Shown here one piece after another: positions 6,944 through 13,784 of a DNA stretch of 14,092 nt. This DNA is from Salmonirosea sp038204185 (GTDB lineage: Bacteria > Bacteroidota > Bacteroidia > Cytophagales > Spirosomataceae), in contig JBBRDE010000145.1 in NCBI GenBank assembly GCA_038204185.1, positions 1-14,092 on the forward strand. The letters run 5' to 3'. The first letter of the stretch is position 1; every line of letters begins with the position of its first letter. The translations under genes and the position numbers were made by a program. Under the pieces are notes generated by a model. It searched no databases. It had not been told where the DNA came from and worked only from the letters and a program-made list of their open reading frames with translations.

Positions 6944-7171
6944 ACTACTAGTAAGATTTGTAAATATCGAATATGCGCAGAATTTATAAAAATCCTACGG
7001 TTTAAAGGCGAAATAATATTTGGAACATTGTAGAAATTGTAAATATTCTATTTTTTGTAAAGAAATTACAGAATGTGCAGGCAGGCAGAATGCCTGTCAT
7101 GGTATCGCTTATTAACAATTTTCCTATTTTTGAATAAATTTCATCAGTATTCACTAAAAACTTCCTATCCC
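6944..7171. promoter_or_regulatory. AT-rich divergent intergenic region
   Basis: The 228 bp between the divergent alpha-E (-) and DUF853 (+) genes are markedly AT-rich and hold no supportable gene. An exact plus-strand -7 box lies at 7125-7132. No exact TAnnTTTG was found for the alpha-E direction; several A/T-rich near matches occur. No remnant of an ATP-grasp gene is present here. Confidence 0.5.
7125..7132 (+). promoter_or_regulatory. Promoter -7 box of the DUF853 gene
   Basis: TATTTTTG, exact TAnnTTTG, 40 bp before the GTG at 7172. An mRNA starting near 7138 would exclude the in-frame ATG at 7073, which supports GTG 7172 as the start. Confidence 0.55.
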
Positions 7172-8752
7172 GTGTCGCAAAAAGCAGATTTCGTCACCGC
7201 TGTCCAAAAATCATACACCACCGACCTACCCACTATTCATTTGGGGTCGGGTATTCTGAACGGCGAAATCATCGCGGATGCCCGCGTGGATATTCCCCTG
7301 CGGATGATGAACCGCCACGGCCTCATCGCCGGGGCTACTGGCTCGGGCAAAACCCGGACGCTGCAGGTTATCGCCGAGCAACTTTCCGACGCCGGGGTAC
7401 CCGTGTTCATGTCCGACATCAAGGGTGATTTATCGGGAATGGGTCAGCCGGGTACCACCAATGCGCGACTCGAAGAACGGGCCACGGCCCTGGGCTTGAC
7501 GTTCAAGCCGGAAGCGTTTCCCATCGAACTGTATTCACTCAGCGGCAAGCTGGGCGCGCAGATGCGGGCAACGATTCTGGAATTCGGTCCGGCGCTTTTA
7601 TCCAAAATCCTGGAATTGAACGACACGCAGGGCGGGGTACTTTCCATCCTGTTTAAGTACGCCGACGATAAGCAGTTGCCGATGGTGGATCTGAACGATT
7701 TGAAAAAGGTACTCGGCTACCTTTCTGAGGGCGCGGGCGCGGCCGAGATCAAGGCCGACTATGGAAGTATTTCGTCATCGTCAGCGGGTACCATTCTGCG
7801 CAAGATCGTAGCGCTGGAGCAGCAGGGAGTGGAAAGCATTTTCGGAGAAAAATCGTTCGATATCGACGATCTAATCAATAAGGTAGATGGCCGGGGCGTC
7901 ATCAGCCTGCTCAACGTATCCGACGTGCAGGACAAGCCCGCGCTATTCTCGACCTTCATGCTCAGCCTGCTGGCCGAATTGTACCATAGTCTGCCGGAAG
8001 CGGGCGACCTGGACAAGCCCAAGCTGGTGTTCTTCCTCGACGAAGCGCATTTGCTATTCAAGGATGCCCCCAAGGCGTTCATGGAGCAAATCGAAAAGGT
8101 GGTGCGGTTGATCCGCTCCAAGGGGGTAGGTATTTTCTTCTGTACACAAATGGCGCAGGATATTCCCGATAGTGTATTGTCGCAACTTGGTAACCGCGTG
8201 CAACACGTACTCCGCGCCTTCACGCCCAAAGACGCCGAAGGGCTGAAAAAAACCGTGAAGACCTACCCGCGCTCGGTTTACTACGAGATCGATCAGATCC
8301 TGACCACGCTCGGTATCGGGCAGGCGCTCATCACGGTACTCAACGAGAAGGGTATCCCCACCGAAGTGGTAGCCACGCACCTGGTACCCCCGCGCTCAGT
8401 GATGGGGCCGCTCACCACAGCTGACTACGAAAACCACGTCCGTAGCTCGGATGTGTACAAGAAATACAAAGATCCTATCGACCCCGAAAGTGCCTACGAA
8501 ATCCTGAGCAAGCGCATGGAGGCGACGGCCAAAGCCGAAGAAGAGCAGGAAACCGCCAAAGAAGCGGCTAAGGTAGCTGCCAAAGGTACCCCCCGGGGTA
8601 GCGCAAGAGAGGAAAAAGGAATGTTTGAGCAGGCGATGTCTTCGCCCCTCGCCAAGCAGGTGGGGCGGGATGTGGTGCGGGGTGTTTTTGGGATGCTGTT
8701 TGGGAAAAGCACGACCTCGCGGAAAAAGAGCGGCGGATTGTTTGGGTTTTAG
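7172..8752 (+). CDS. HerA-like ATPase, DUF853 (YjgR type)
   Basis: A 526-residue P-loop ATPase of the HerA/FtsK superfamily, DUF853 branch, strongly resembling Escherichia coli YjgR throughout. Walker A is GATGSGKT (residues 54-61), preceded by MMNRHGLIAG. The Walker B segment KLVFFLDEAHLLF lies near residues 282-294, followed by VVRLIRSKGVGIFFCTQ, the sensor/arginine region. The C-terminal part holds a charged Lys/Glu/Ala helix (about 450-480), then FEQAMSSPLAKQVGRDVVRGVFGMLFG and a Gly/Lys-rich end. The family's cellular role is undetermined; it lacks the NurA nuclease partner that marks DNA-end-processing HerA. An in-frame ATG at 7073 would add 33 residues from AT-rich leader upstream of the promoter box, so GTG 7172 is preferred. 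It is monocistronic or weakly linked to the DUF808 gene 167 bp downstream. Confidence 0.93.
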   Translation: MSQKADFVTAVQKSYTTDLPTIHLGSGILNGEIIADARVDIPLRMMNRHGLIAGATGSGKTRTLQVIAEQLSDAGVPVFMSDIKGDLSGMGQPGTTNARLEERATALGLTFKPEAFPIELYSLSGKLGAQMRATILEFGPALLSKILELNDTQGGVLSILFKYADDKQLPMVDLNDLKKVLGYLSEGAGAAEIKADYGSISSSSAGTILRKIVALEQQGVESIFGEKSFDIDDLINKVDGRGVISLLNVSDVQDKPALFSTFMLSLLAELYHSLPEAGDLDKPKLVFFLDEAHLLFKDAPKAFMEQIEKVVRLIRSKGVGIFFCTQMAQDIPDSVLSQLGNRVQHVLRAFTPKDAEGLKKTVKTYPRSVYYEIDQILTTLGIGQALITVLNEKGIPTEVVATHLVPPRSVMGPLTTADYENHVRSSDVYKKYKDPIDPESAYEILSKRMEATAKAEEEQETAKEAAKVAAKGTPRGSAREEKGMFEQAMSSPLAKQVGRDVVRGVFGMLFGKSTTSRKKSGGLFGF

Positions 8753-8764
8753 GGGCTTCCCCAC

Positions 8765-8859
8765 GCCACCTCATCTAAATTTTTCTACATTACGACGAGC
8801 CTTCAATGATAAATACACGTCATTCGTTTACATTCGCGATCGTGGAGTAGTGAGGTGGC
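8765..8859. repeat. 9-bp inverted repeat in the DUF808 leader
   Basis: GCCACCTCA (8765-8773) and TGAGGTGGC (8851-8859) are perfect inverted copies separated by 77 bp in the gap between DUF853 and DUF808. They could pair in RNA or act as paired binding sites. Otherwise the 167-bp gap shows only a near -7 box (TACATTCG, about 8830-8837). Confidence 0.25.
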
Positions 8860-8919
8860 ACAGGTATTGTATGGCAGAAGTCCGCAAGAACGTATTTATC
8901 TCAAAACAAACCCTTTTTA

Positions 8920-9852
8920 ATGGCGACAGGACTTCTGGCCCTTTTAGATGATGTGGCAGCACTGGTAAAAGTCAGTGCGGCAAGCCTCGATGACATTCCC
9001 ACCCAAGTGGCTAAAACAACAGGCAAGGTTTCCGGCATTGTGATCGATGATACGGCCGTAACGCCCAAGTATGTGGTAGGCCTTGATCCGAAGCGCGAAC
9101 TGTCAATCATTTACCAGATTGCTAAAAAATCAATCATCAACAAATTGATTTTTTTAGGACCGGCAGCCCTGCTGCTCGGCTACTTTGCTCCCGCACTTAT
9201 CCCCTATGTGCTTATGGTAGGCGGTGCCTACCTGTGTTTTGAGGGATATGAAAAAGTTCATTCTATTTTTAGAAAATCGGCCCACGCAGTCGATGACCAG
9301 CCTACCGAAGAAATGAAGGTCATTACCCCGGAGGAACTCGAAAAAGAGCGGGTAGGCAGTGCTGTGCGAACCGACTTTATCCTTTCAGCCGAGATTATGG
9401 CCATTGCCTACTCCACGGTTGCCGAAAGCGCATTGGTCAACCAAATCGTTGTGCTGTTTATCGTGGCCATATTCATCACCGTTGCGGTGTACGGATTCGT
9501 GGCCCTGATCGTAAAAGCCGATGACATTGGCGTGCACCTGGCCAAGGAGAGTGCCAACCCGACGATCCAGAAGATTGGGCGTGGGATTGTGAAGTCAATG
9601 CCCAAGTTCCTGATTGTATTGGGGTATGTAGGTACAGCGGCTATGTTGTGGGTAGGGGCTGAAATCATTGCGCATGGTTTGCCATTTCTGTATCATCCGT
9701 TAGAAGCCTTGGAGCACGCCCTGGGTGGTGTACCCGTTCTGGCGTGGCTTGCAAAAGTGCTTATACTTGCGCTGGGCGGTGTGCTGTTGGGAGCCGTGAT
9801 AGCACAAGTGATAGCCCTGGGCCAAAAACTCTTCAATCGTTCCGCGCGATAA
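8920..9852 (+). CDS. DUF808 (YedI-type) inner-membrane protein
   Basis: A 310-residue integral membrane protein of the DUF808/YedI family, function unknown. The N-terminus ATGLLALLDDVAALVKVSAASLDD matches the family opening and runs without a signal peptide into a soluble segment ending VVGLDPKRELSIIYQIAKKS. Hydrophobic segments follow at about 76-92 and 94-110 (a hairpin with PAALLLGYFAPALIP), 170-198, 228-252 and 272-302, with a charged cytoplasmic stretch (VDDQPTEEMKVITPEELEKER) between the first pair and the third. Length is typical (about 300). The ATG at 8920 follows an A/C/T-rich leader without Shine-Dalgarno. Its TAA stop (9850-9852) overlaps the first bases of the left RAYT palindrome. 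No functional partner is evident nearby. Confidence 0.9.
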   Translation: MATGLLALLDDVAALVKVSAASLDDIPTQVAKTTGKVSGIVIDDTAVTPKYVVGLDPKRELSIIYQIAKKSIINKLIFLGPAALLLGYFAPALIPYVLMVGGAYLCFEGYEKVHSIFRKSAHAVDDQPTEEMKVITPEELEKERVGSAVRTDFILSAEIMAIAYSTVAESALVNQIVVLFIVAIFITVAVYGFVALIVKADDIGVHLAKESANPTIQKIGRGIVKSMPKFLIVLGYVGTAAMLWVGAEIIAHGLPFLYHPLEALEHALGGVPVLAWLAKVLILALGGVLLGAVIAQVIALGQKLFNRSAR

Positions 9853-9883
9853 CATCCCGAAAGTTTTAAACTTTCGGGATGTT
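9851..9883. repeat. Left REP-like palindrome of the RAYT cassette
   Basis: A perfect 33-bp palindrome: arm AACATCCCGAAAGTTT (9851-9866), central T (9867), arm AAACTTTCGGGATGTT (9868-9883). It shares its core CCCGAAAGTT with the right-hand palindrome. It overlaps the DUF808 stop codon and may also act as that gene's 3'-end hairpin. Confidence 0.85.
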
Positions 9884-9900
9884 CTATTCATGTTCTATTC
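9879..9900. repeat. 11-bp tandem duplication at the RAYT 3' end
   Basis: ATGTTCTATTC occurs twice head-to-tail (9879-9889 and 9890-9900). The first copy overlaps the left palindrome's outer arm; the second contains the RAYT stop codon (TAG on the minus strand, 9895-9897). Confidence 0.8.
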
Positions 9901-10539
9901 AAAGTCAAGGGAAGGACGATATCCGTCGGACTGATCCCTGTGATACTTTCTGAACTCATCTACTCCTCCAAACCAGTTAAGCACCTGGTCCCGTTGCAAT
10001 AAGGTCGGCTTTTGTGAAATAAAAGCATGGTACGAAGAGTACTCCCAATTTTCCATGCCTCTGACGAAGCCATGATGGACCGGATTGGCATGGATATAGT
10101 GTATAAGCTGGACGAAATAATCTTCCGCCCCAACCGCTTTACGTTTGAAGTTAGGAATAAATAAGCTACCCTTTCGAGTTTGCTGCTTGTTGAAAGCTTG
10201 CGTATACGAGCTGAATAGACTGGCAAATTGGCGACTTACAAAATCTGCCTGGACTACTTGGGAGAACTCTTTTGGCAACTTGGGGTTTTCCCGGTTTTGC
10301 AGATTTTCCAGATAACTTTTCAATAAAGTACCCTCGTCCTTAATTCTGACCAACACATGAAAATGATTGGGCATCAAGCAGTAGGCGTAGGTTTCGGCAA
10401 TGGGGTTGATGAAGAATCCATATCGTTTCAAAAAGAAGAAATAGTTCTCCCGATTCGCGAACAAGTTCTCATGACCATTGGCATGGTTAAATACATGATA
10501 GTAGCACCCGGCCAACAGAGGAATTTCATTATTCTTCAT
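9895..10539 (-). CDS. REP-associated tyrosine transposase (RAYT)
   Basis: A 214-residue Y1 transposase of the IS200/IS605-related TnpA_REP family, a single-strand nuclease that recognises and cleaves REP hairpins. The opening segment AGCYYHVFNHANGHENLFAN is the family N-terminus. The HUH metal-binding motif is PNHFHVLVR. The C-terminal helix with the presumed nucleophilic tyrosine is FVQLIHYIHANPVHHGFV. I chose the ATG at 10539. An in-frame ATG at 10629 would add 30 residues translated through the right palindrome and the preceding gene's end. The gene lies between two palindromes of the same family, as in RAYT/REP cassettes. RAYTs are usually single-copy, domesticated and not self-mobile. 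It appears intact, with the catalytic motifs present. Confidence 0.93.
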   Translation of the reverse strand: MKNNEIPLLAGCYYHVFNHANGHENLFANRENYFFFLKRYGFFINPIAETYAYCLMPNHFHVLVRIKDEGTLLKSYLENLQNRENPKLPKEFSQVVQADFVSRQFASLFSSYTQAFNKQQTRKGSLFIPNFKRKAVGAEDYFVQLIHYIHANPVHHGFVRGMENWEYSSYHAFISQKPTLLQRDQVLNWFGGVDEFRKYHRDQSDGYRPSLDFE

Positions 10540-10567
10540 CGTATCGACTGTTGGTTTTTTGCCTGTC

Positions 10568-10600
10568 AACTTCCCGAAAGTTTTGAACTTTCGGGAAGTT
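10568..10600. repeat. Right REP-like palindrome of the RAYT cassette
   Basis: A 33-bp palindrome: arm AACTTCCCGAAAGTT (10568-10582), spacer TTG, arm AACTTTCGGGAAGTT (10586-10600). It differs from the left palindrome at paired positions (CTT/AAG instead of CAT/ATG), so the fold is conserved. The TAA stop of the upstream MetE-like gene (10599-10601) sits in its outer edge. It may double as that gene's 3' hairpin, though no U tract follows. Confidence 0.85.
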
Positions 10601-11621
10601 AAACCCGCACCAGCTTCGCGCCATCGCACATTGCTTTCAATTTCAGCTTAGTAGCCCAGCGGGCGGTCTGGCTCAGACCGCAGTCGGGGGCTACGGCCAG
10701 CTTTTCAGCAGGGACGTAGGGGAGTACCTTGCGGATGCGCTCGGCTACGTCCTCGGCGGTTTCGATGTAGTAGCTTTTCACGTCGATGACGCCTACGGCC
10801 ACGTCGAATTTTTCGGCGAAGCGTTCCAGAAGATGGACCTCGGCAAAATTCAGGATTGTCATTTCGGAGTGCAGCTCGTCTACAGTCATATCCATGAAAT
10901 CGGGCAGCATGGGCGCAATGGTTTTCTTGCCCACCGAACGGCCTTTGTAATTGCCAAAACACAGGTGCATCGAGAGGCGGGTCTTGCCCACACCCGGCGC
11001 GACGGTGCGGTTGAAAATATCCACAAAGCGTTTGGTATCTTCGCGGTAGGCGTAGCAACTCATGGAAGGCTCGTCGATGCAGATTTCCGGACAACCCAAT
11101 GCTACCAAATCTGCGATCTCCTTGCTGACAAGCGGCAGAATGGCTTCCGTAATTTCCCAGCGGTCTTTGTAAAACTCGCCCGGATTGAGCCGTCCGGCCA
11201 GCGTGTAGGGGCCGGGAATCGACATCTTTAACCCCTGTCCCACCGGAGCCAGGCGTTTTAGGCGCTTGTATTCTTCCACCACGCCCAGGCCGTTGGGCGC
11301 CGTGAGCGGGGCCACAATGCTGTTTTTGCCGCGCTGATCGTGGGCGGGCGGGCCGTACTTGCGGGTTTCGGAGGCGTCGTTCTGGATGCCTTTGATGAAG
11401 CCGTAGAACGAAAGGTTGAAATCAAGCCGGGTTTGCTCGCCGTCGGTGATAACGTCCAACCCGGCGGCTACCTGATCGTGAACGGCCGCGATGACGGCAT
11501 CGTCGATCATTTCGTTAAGGTCGGCGGGGCCTAGTTTATCCAGATTCATACTGGCAAATTCGAGCCAGCCAGGAAAAGGTAGGGAACCAACGACGGTGGT
11601 TTTAATGGGTATAGGTTGCAT
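10599..11621 (-). CDS. Short cobalamin-independent methionine synthase-like protein (core MetE)
   Basis: A 340-residue protein equivalent to the C-terminal catalytic barrel of MetE, without the N-terminal half of the 750-residue enzyme. The barrel opens with TTVVGSLPFPGWLE. Probable zinc ligands for thiol activation are present: His219 and Cys221 in SMHLCFGN, Glu253 in HSEMTIL (or Glu261) and Cys314 in APDCGLSQ. It therefore probably transfers a methyl group to or from a thiol such as homocysteine. Short forms cannot be assumed to use methyltetrahydrofolate and may take methyl groups from a corrinoid protein or another donor. I chose the ATG at 11621 (MQPIPIKTTVVGS). An ATG at 11672 would add residues from a low-complexity leader. 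It follows the SIS gene by 53 bp on the same strand, so co-transcription is likely. Confidence 0.85.
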   Translation of the reverse strand: MQPIPIKTTVVGSLPFPGWLEFASMNLDKLGPADLNEMIDDAVIAAVHDQVAAGLDVITDGEQTRLDFNLSFYGFIKGIQNDASETRKYGPPAHDQRGKNSIVAPLTAPNGLGVVEEYKRLKRLAPVGQGLKMSIPGPYTLAGRLNPGEFYKDRWEITEAILPLVSKEIADLVALGCPEICIDEPSMSCYAYREDTKRFVDIFNRTVAPGVGKTRLSMHLCFGNYKGRSVGKKTIAPMLPDFMDMTVDELHSEMTILNFAEVHLLERFAEKFDVAVGVIDVKSYYIETAEDVAERIRKVLPYVPAEKLAVAPDCGLSQTARWATKLKLKAMCDGAKLVRV

Positions 11622-11674
11622 TTTTTTAGTGGAAAGTGGAGAGTTGAAAGTGGCCATCCGGTGACCTAGCATTT

Positions 11675-12472
11675 TTATGGAGTGATCTGCTGTTTTTTGC
11701 CTACGTTTTCATAGAGTTTGGCGAGGCGGTGGGCGTGTTCGTCGTAGGCGGCTTCGAAGAGTTCGGTGGCTTTTTCGGTACCTACCACTACGCCCGCGCT
11801 GAGGACTTTAGGGGGTTGTCCGGCTTCGGTGAGCAGGCGGGCCACCTCGGCTTTTATGCAGTTGACCAGCATCGCACCACCAACGGTACTGCCCGGCGCC
11901 ACGGGCGTTTCCAGGGTAGGGATAGTCACCATCGCGTCGCCTACAGGTGCCCCCGTGTCCAGAATCAAGTCGGCAAAGTCACTGAGTTTTTTTCCATCAA
12001 CTCGTTTGGAGATACTTTGATCGGAATGTTCTTTGGTGATCAACGCCACGACTTTCACCCCGCTTTTCTGGAATAATTCGGCTATTTCGATGGGTACCAC
12101 GTTGCAACCGCTGGATGAGATAATCAGGGCGCAATCCTGTTCCGACAAGTCAAAATTCCGCAGGATACGATCCGCCAGACCCGAGACATTTTCCAGAAAC
12201 ATCGCCTGCCGCTGTCCGTTGGCCCCTACAACCAGATTATGGAATGTCAGCGAAAGCTCAACTATGGGATTGAAGCCCGGAAACGATCCGTAGCGCGGCC
12301 ACATTTCTTCGACCATAATCCGGCTGTGGCCGCTGCCAAACACGTGCACCATGCGCCCGACCAGAATAGATTCAGCAAACCAGCGGGCGGCGGTTTGGAT
12401 TTTATTTTTTTGTGCCTCTACGGTTGCTGTAATAACCCGACACTTATTTAAGTAATCCTGAATGACGTCCAT
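11675..12472 (-). CDS. SIS-domain protein (UPF0309 sugar isomerase-like)
   Basis: A 265-residue cytoplasmic protein with a sugar-isomerase (SIS) fold, closest to the UPF0309 group. The phosphosugar-binding loop HVFGSGHSRIMVEEMW lies near residues 43-58. A second SIS signature, CALIISSSGCNVVPIEIAELF, follows around 118-138, then VKVVALITKEHSDQS. C-terminal helices carry VGGAMLVNCIKAEVARLL. The family is thought to bind or isomerise phosphorylated amino sugars, but substrates are unproven. The ATG at 12472 gives the usual length. The gene heads a two-gene unit with the MetE-like gene. Only 40 bp separate the start from the inferred end of the IS110 element, and no exact -7 box was seen there, so its natural promoter may have been displaced. 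Confidence 0.88.
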   Translation of the reverse strand: MDVIQDYLNKCRVITATVEAQKNKIQTAARWFAESILVGRMVHVFGSGHSRIMVEEMWPRYGSFPGFNPIVELSLTFHNLVVGANGQRQAMFLENVSGLADRILRNFDLSEQDCALIISSSGCNVVPIEIAELFQKSGVKVVALITKEHSDQSISKRVDGKKLSDFADLILDTGAPVGDAMVTIPTLETPVAPGSTVGGAMLVNCIKAEVARLLTEAGQPPKVLSAGVVVGTEKATELFEAAYDEHAHRLAKLYENVGKKQQITP

Positions 12473-12523
12473 CGTAGGCCAATGAGTGAATGATAGAATT
12501 GTGACCGGATCGATTTCTATGAT

Positions 12524-13534
12524 TCAAGCAACTAAGGGAGGATAAAAATCTTTATATTTTTCCCGCCGTTGTACGCAGGCAAAAACACGGTGAATGAGCT
12601 TGTTGCAAACATTGTTGATGACTAACATGCCATTCTTGCCTTCTGCTGTTTTACGCAGGTAATACGCTTTTAACTCCTGGGAATGCTGGATGGCTGACAT
12701 GGCTCCATTGTGCAGTAGAGCTTTCAGAGGCTTGTTGGCTTTGTTGCTCGTTTTGGCTTTGCCCCTATATTGCCCTGACGAATACACAAAAGGTACCACA
12801 CCAGCATGACAAGCCAACTTTTTGGGGTCAGTGATGGTCTTAAATTCGTTGGTCACAATTAGCAGTTCGGTGGCGATAGCGGGGCCAATACCCTTGACTG
12901 ATTGCACATAGCCATACAGTTCTTTCAAGTAAGGATCATGCTCAATCGTGGCGGTGATTTCGGCCTGAACCTGTTTGATGTCTTGAGTAAGGGCATCGAG
13001 CGTTTTCTGGCATGCTTTCTTCTGAGCGGTATGGTCTTTCTTTGAGATGAACCCTTCGGAATCGGTCAGTGGTGACTGGAGCATTTTACGCACTTTAACC
13101 AGTCGGCTGCGGGTAGCTGTAAGTCGGTCCAGCTTTTGAATAACTTCCCGTTTGGGGACCCATAGGCGCACTTCGTCCCGATTTTTGTAAGCATACAGCG
13201 CAATCCGCTGTGCATCAACTTTGTCGTTTTTACCACGGATCATGCCCAGGCTTTCCTTGATATGGACGGGGTGTTCCAGCCACAGATTGGCCTGTTTATG
13301 CTGAAAGAAATTAATCAGGTGGTTGTTGTAGATCCCCGTGTGTTCCATGCAGTACAAACTGTTTAGCAAGGTAGCCTGGGGGCATTGCTGTTGTAGGTGC
13401 TTCATGAAGCAGATAATACCCTTCTGATCATTTGAGGACTTATGGTGAAACAACAGCTTGTTGGCAACTACAACAGCCCAGTCCAGAGTGGCTTTAGAGA
13501 TGTCAATCCCGATGAAAAATGTGAAATTTTCCAT
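12524..13534 (-). CDS. IS110-family transposase (DEDD/serine bridge recombinase)
   Basis: A 336-residue recombinase with the two IS110 domains. The N-terminal RuvC-like DEDD domain starts FFIGIDISKATLDW (first Asp), continues with SLYCMEHTGIYNN (Glu) and ends with GKNDKVDAQRIALYA (paired Asp). A coiled-coil-like linker rich in Lys/Gln follows (about 165-215). The C-terminal Transposase_20 domain contains VKGIGPAIATELL (helix-hairpin-helix) and GVVPFVYSSGQYRGK, which holds the presumed nucleophilic serine. I chose the ATG at 13534 (MENFTFFIGID). A start at 13600 would add 22 residues from within the bridge-RNA region. The frame is intact and the catalytic residues are present, so the copy may be active. 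It recombines DNA using a structured RNA encoded just upstream. Confidence 0.95.
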   Translation of the reverse strand: MENFTFFIGIDISKATLDWAVVVANKLLFHHKSSNDQKGIICFMKHLQQQCPQATLLNSLYCMEHTGIYNNHLINFFQHKQANLWLEHPVHIKESLGMIRGKNDKVDAQRIALYAYKNRDEVRLWVPKREVIQKLDRLTATRSRLVKVRKMLQSPLTDSEGFISKKDHTAQKKACQKTLDALTQDIKQVQAEITATIEHDPYLKELYGYVQSVKGIGPAIATELLIVTNEFKTITDPKKLACHAGVVPFVYSSGQYRGKAKTSNKANKPLKALLHNGAMSAIQHSQELKAYYLRKTAEGKNGMLVINNVCNKLIHRVFACVQRREKYKDFYPPLVA

Positions 13535-13574
13535 AATTTTGAATGCGTTAATAGTAATTAATAAGCCAGTTTGC

Positions 13575-13740
13575 TGTTGCACACTCAATACCTTGCTCAT
13601 GGGTCGTTAACCCGAATTTCTATTTGAGTCCTGTGCTTCAGTAATCCAGTGGGGGCCTGAATCGATCCATGAGTCGCGAACTCAGCCGAAGACGGTAGGG
13701 CATCCCCACTGGCACTGGTTTACCCTCATTTTGAGAACCT
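13575..13740 (-). ncRNA. Predicted IS110 bridge RNA
   Basis: Read on the minus strand, this non-coding segment upstream of the transposase folds into three parts. A 5' stem is CTCA/TGAG (13725-13735). A first large loop is closed by CCAGTGGGG/CCCCACTGG (13646-13654 with 13704-13712). A second is closed by GCAC-ACTCAA-TA with TA-TTGAGT-GTGC (13579-13590 with 13621-13636). This is the two-loop layout known for IS621-type bridge RNAs: target-binding loop first, donor-binding loop second. Donor-loop guides: ATAGAAAT (13616-13623) is identical to the right end at 12513-12520, and CGACCCA (13600-13606) is complementary to TGGGTCG in the left end (13772-13778). Target-loop right guide: GGATCGATT (13659-13667) is complementary to the right flank. 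Ends of the RNA are approximate. Confidence 0.55.
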
Positions 13741-13776
13741 TACAAGATAGGTGATTATTGGAATTGTACAGCGACC

Positions 13777-13784
13777 CAAATCTA
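13777..13784 (-). promoter_or_regulatory. Candidate -7 box at the IS110 left junction
   Basis: The minus strand reads TAGATTTG, exact TAnnTTTG, spanning the inferred junction of flank and IS110 left end. It could start the bridge RNA or transposase transcript near 13770. As an 8-mer with two free positions in AT-rich DNA it may be chance. Confidence 0.3.

Larger units (their letters stand above)
12513..13781 (-). mobile_element. IS110-family insertion sequence
   Basis: About 1.27 kb, transposase on the minus strand, with a long 5' non-coding end (about 245 bp) and a very short 3' end (about 10 bp), as in the IS110 subgroup. As usual for the family there are no long terminal inverted repeats. 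The right boundary (near 12513, possible core AT) is set where a bridge-RNA donor-guide match (12513-12520) meets a target-guide match (12507-12515). The left boundary is less certain: 13777-13797, depending on how much of the 16 bp after the IS1182 homology belongs to the flank. Confidence 0.7.

Noticed and set aside
6944..7171. Possible remnant of the missing ATP-grasp gene upstream of alpha-E
   Set aside because: All frames are short, AT-rich and interrupted by stops, with no resemblance to an ATP-grasp fold.
8396..8764. 122-codon minus-strand frame opposite the end of the DUF853 gene
   Set aside because: Antisense shadow; its Phe/Gly/Leu-rich product mirrors the Lys/Glu/Ala-rich C-terminus of the real gene.
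9700..9891. Short minus-strand frame beginning NRTSRKFKTFG, sharing residues with the extended RAYT frame
   Set aside because: The shared SRKFKTFG is merely the translated palindrome at 9851-9883 and 10568-10600, not a protein motif; the rest is antisense to DUF808.
9851..10600. The two palindromes as a CRISPR-like or classical IS terminal inverted repeat pair
   Set aside because: Only two units 700 bp apart, each internally palindromic, around a Y1-type gene that does not use terminal inverted repeats; the REP/RAYT reading fits better.
10833..11231. 132-codon plus-strand frame inside the MetE-like gene
   Set aside because: Antisense shadow of a gene with visible zinc ligands; no start context or homology.
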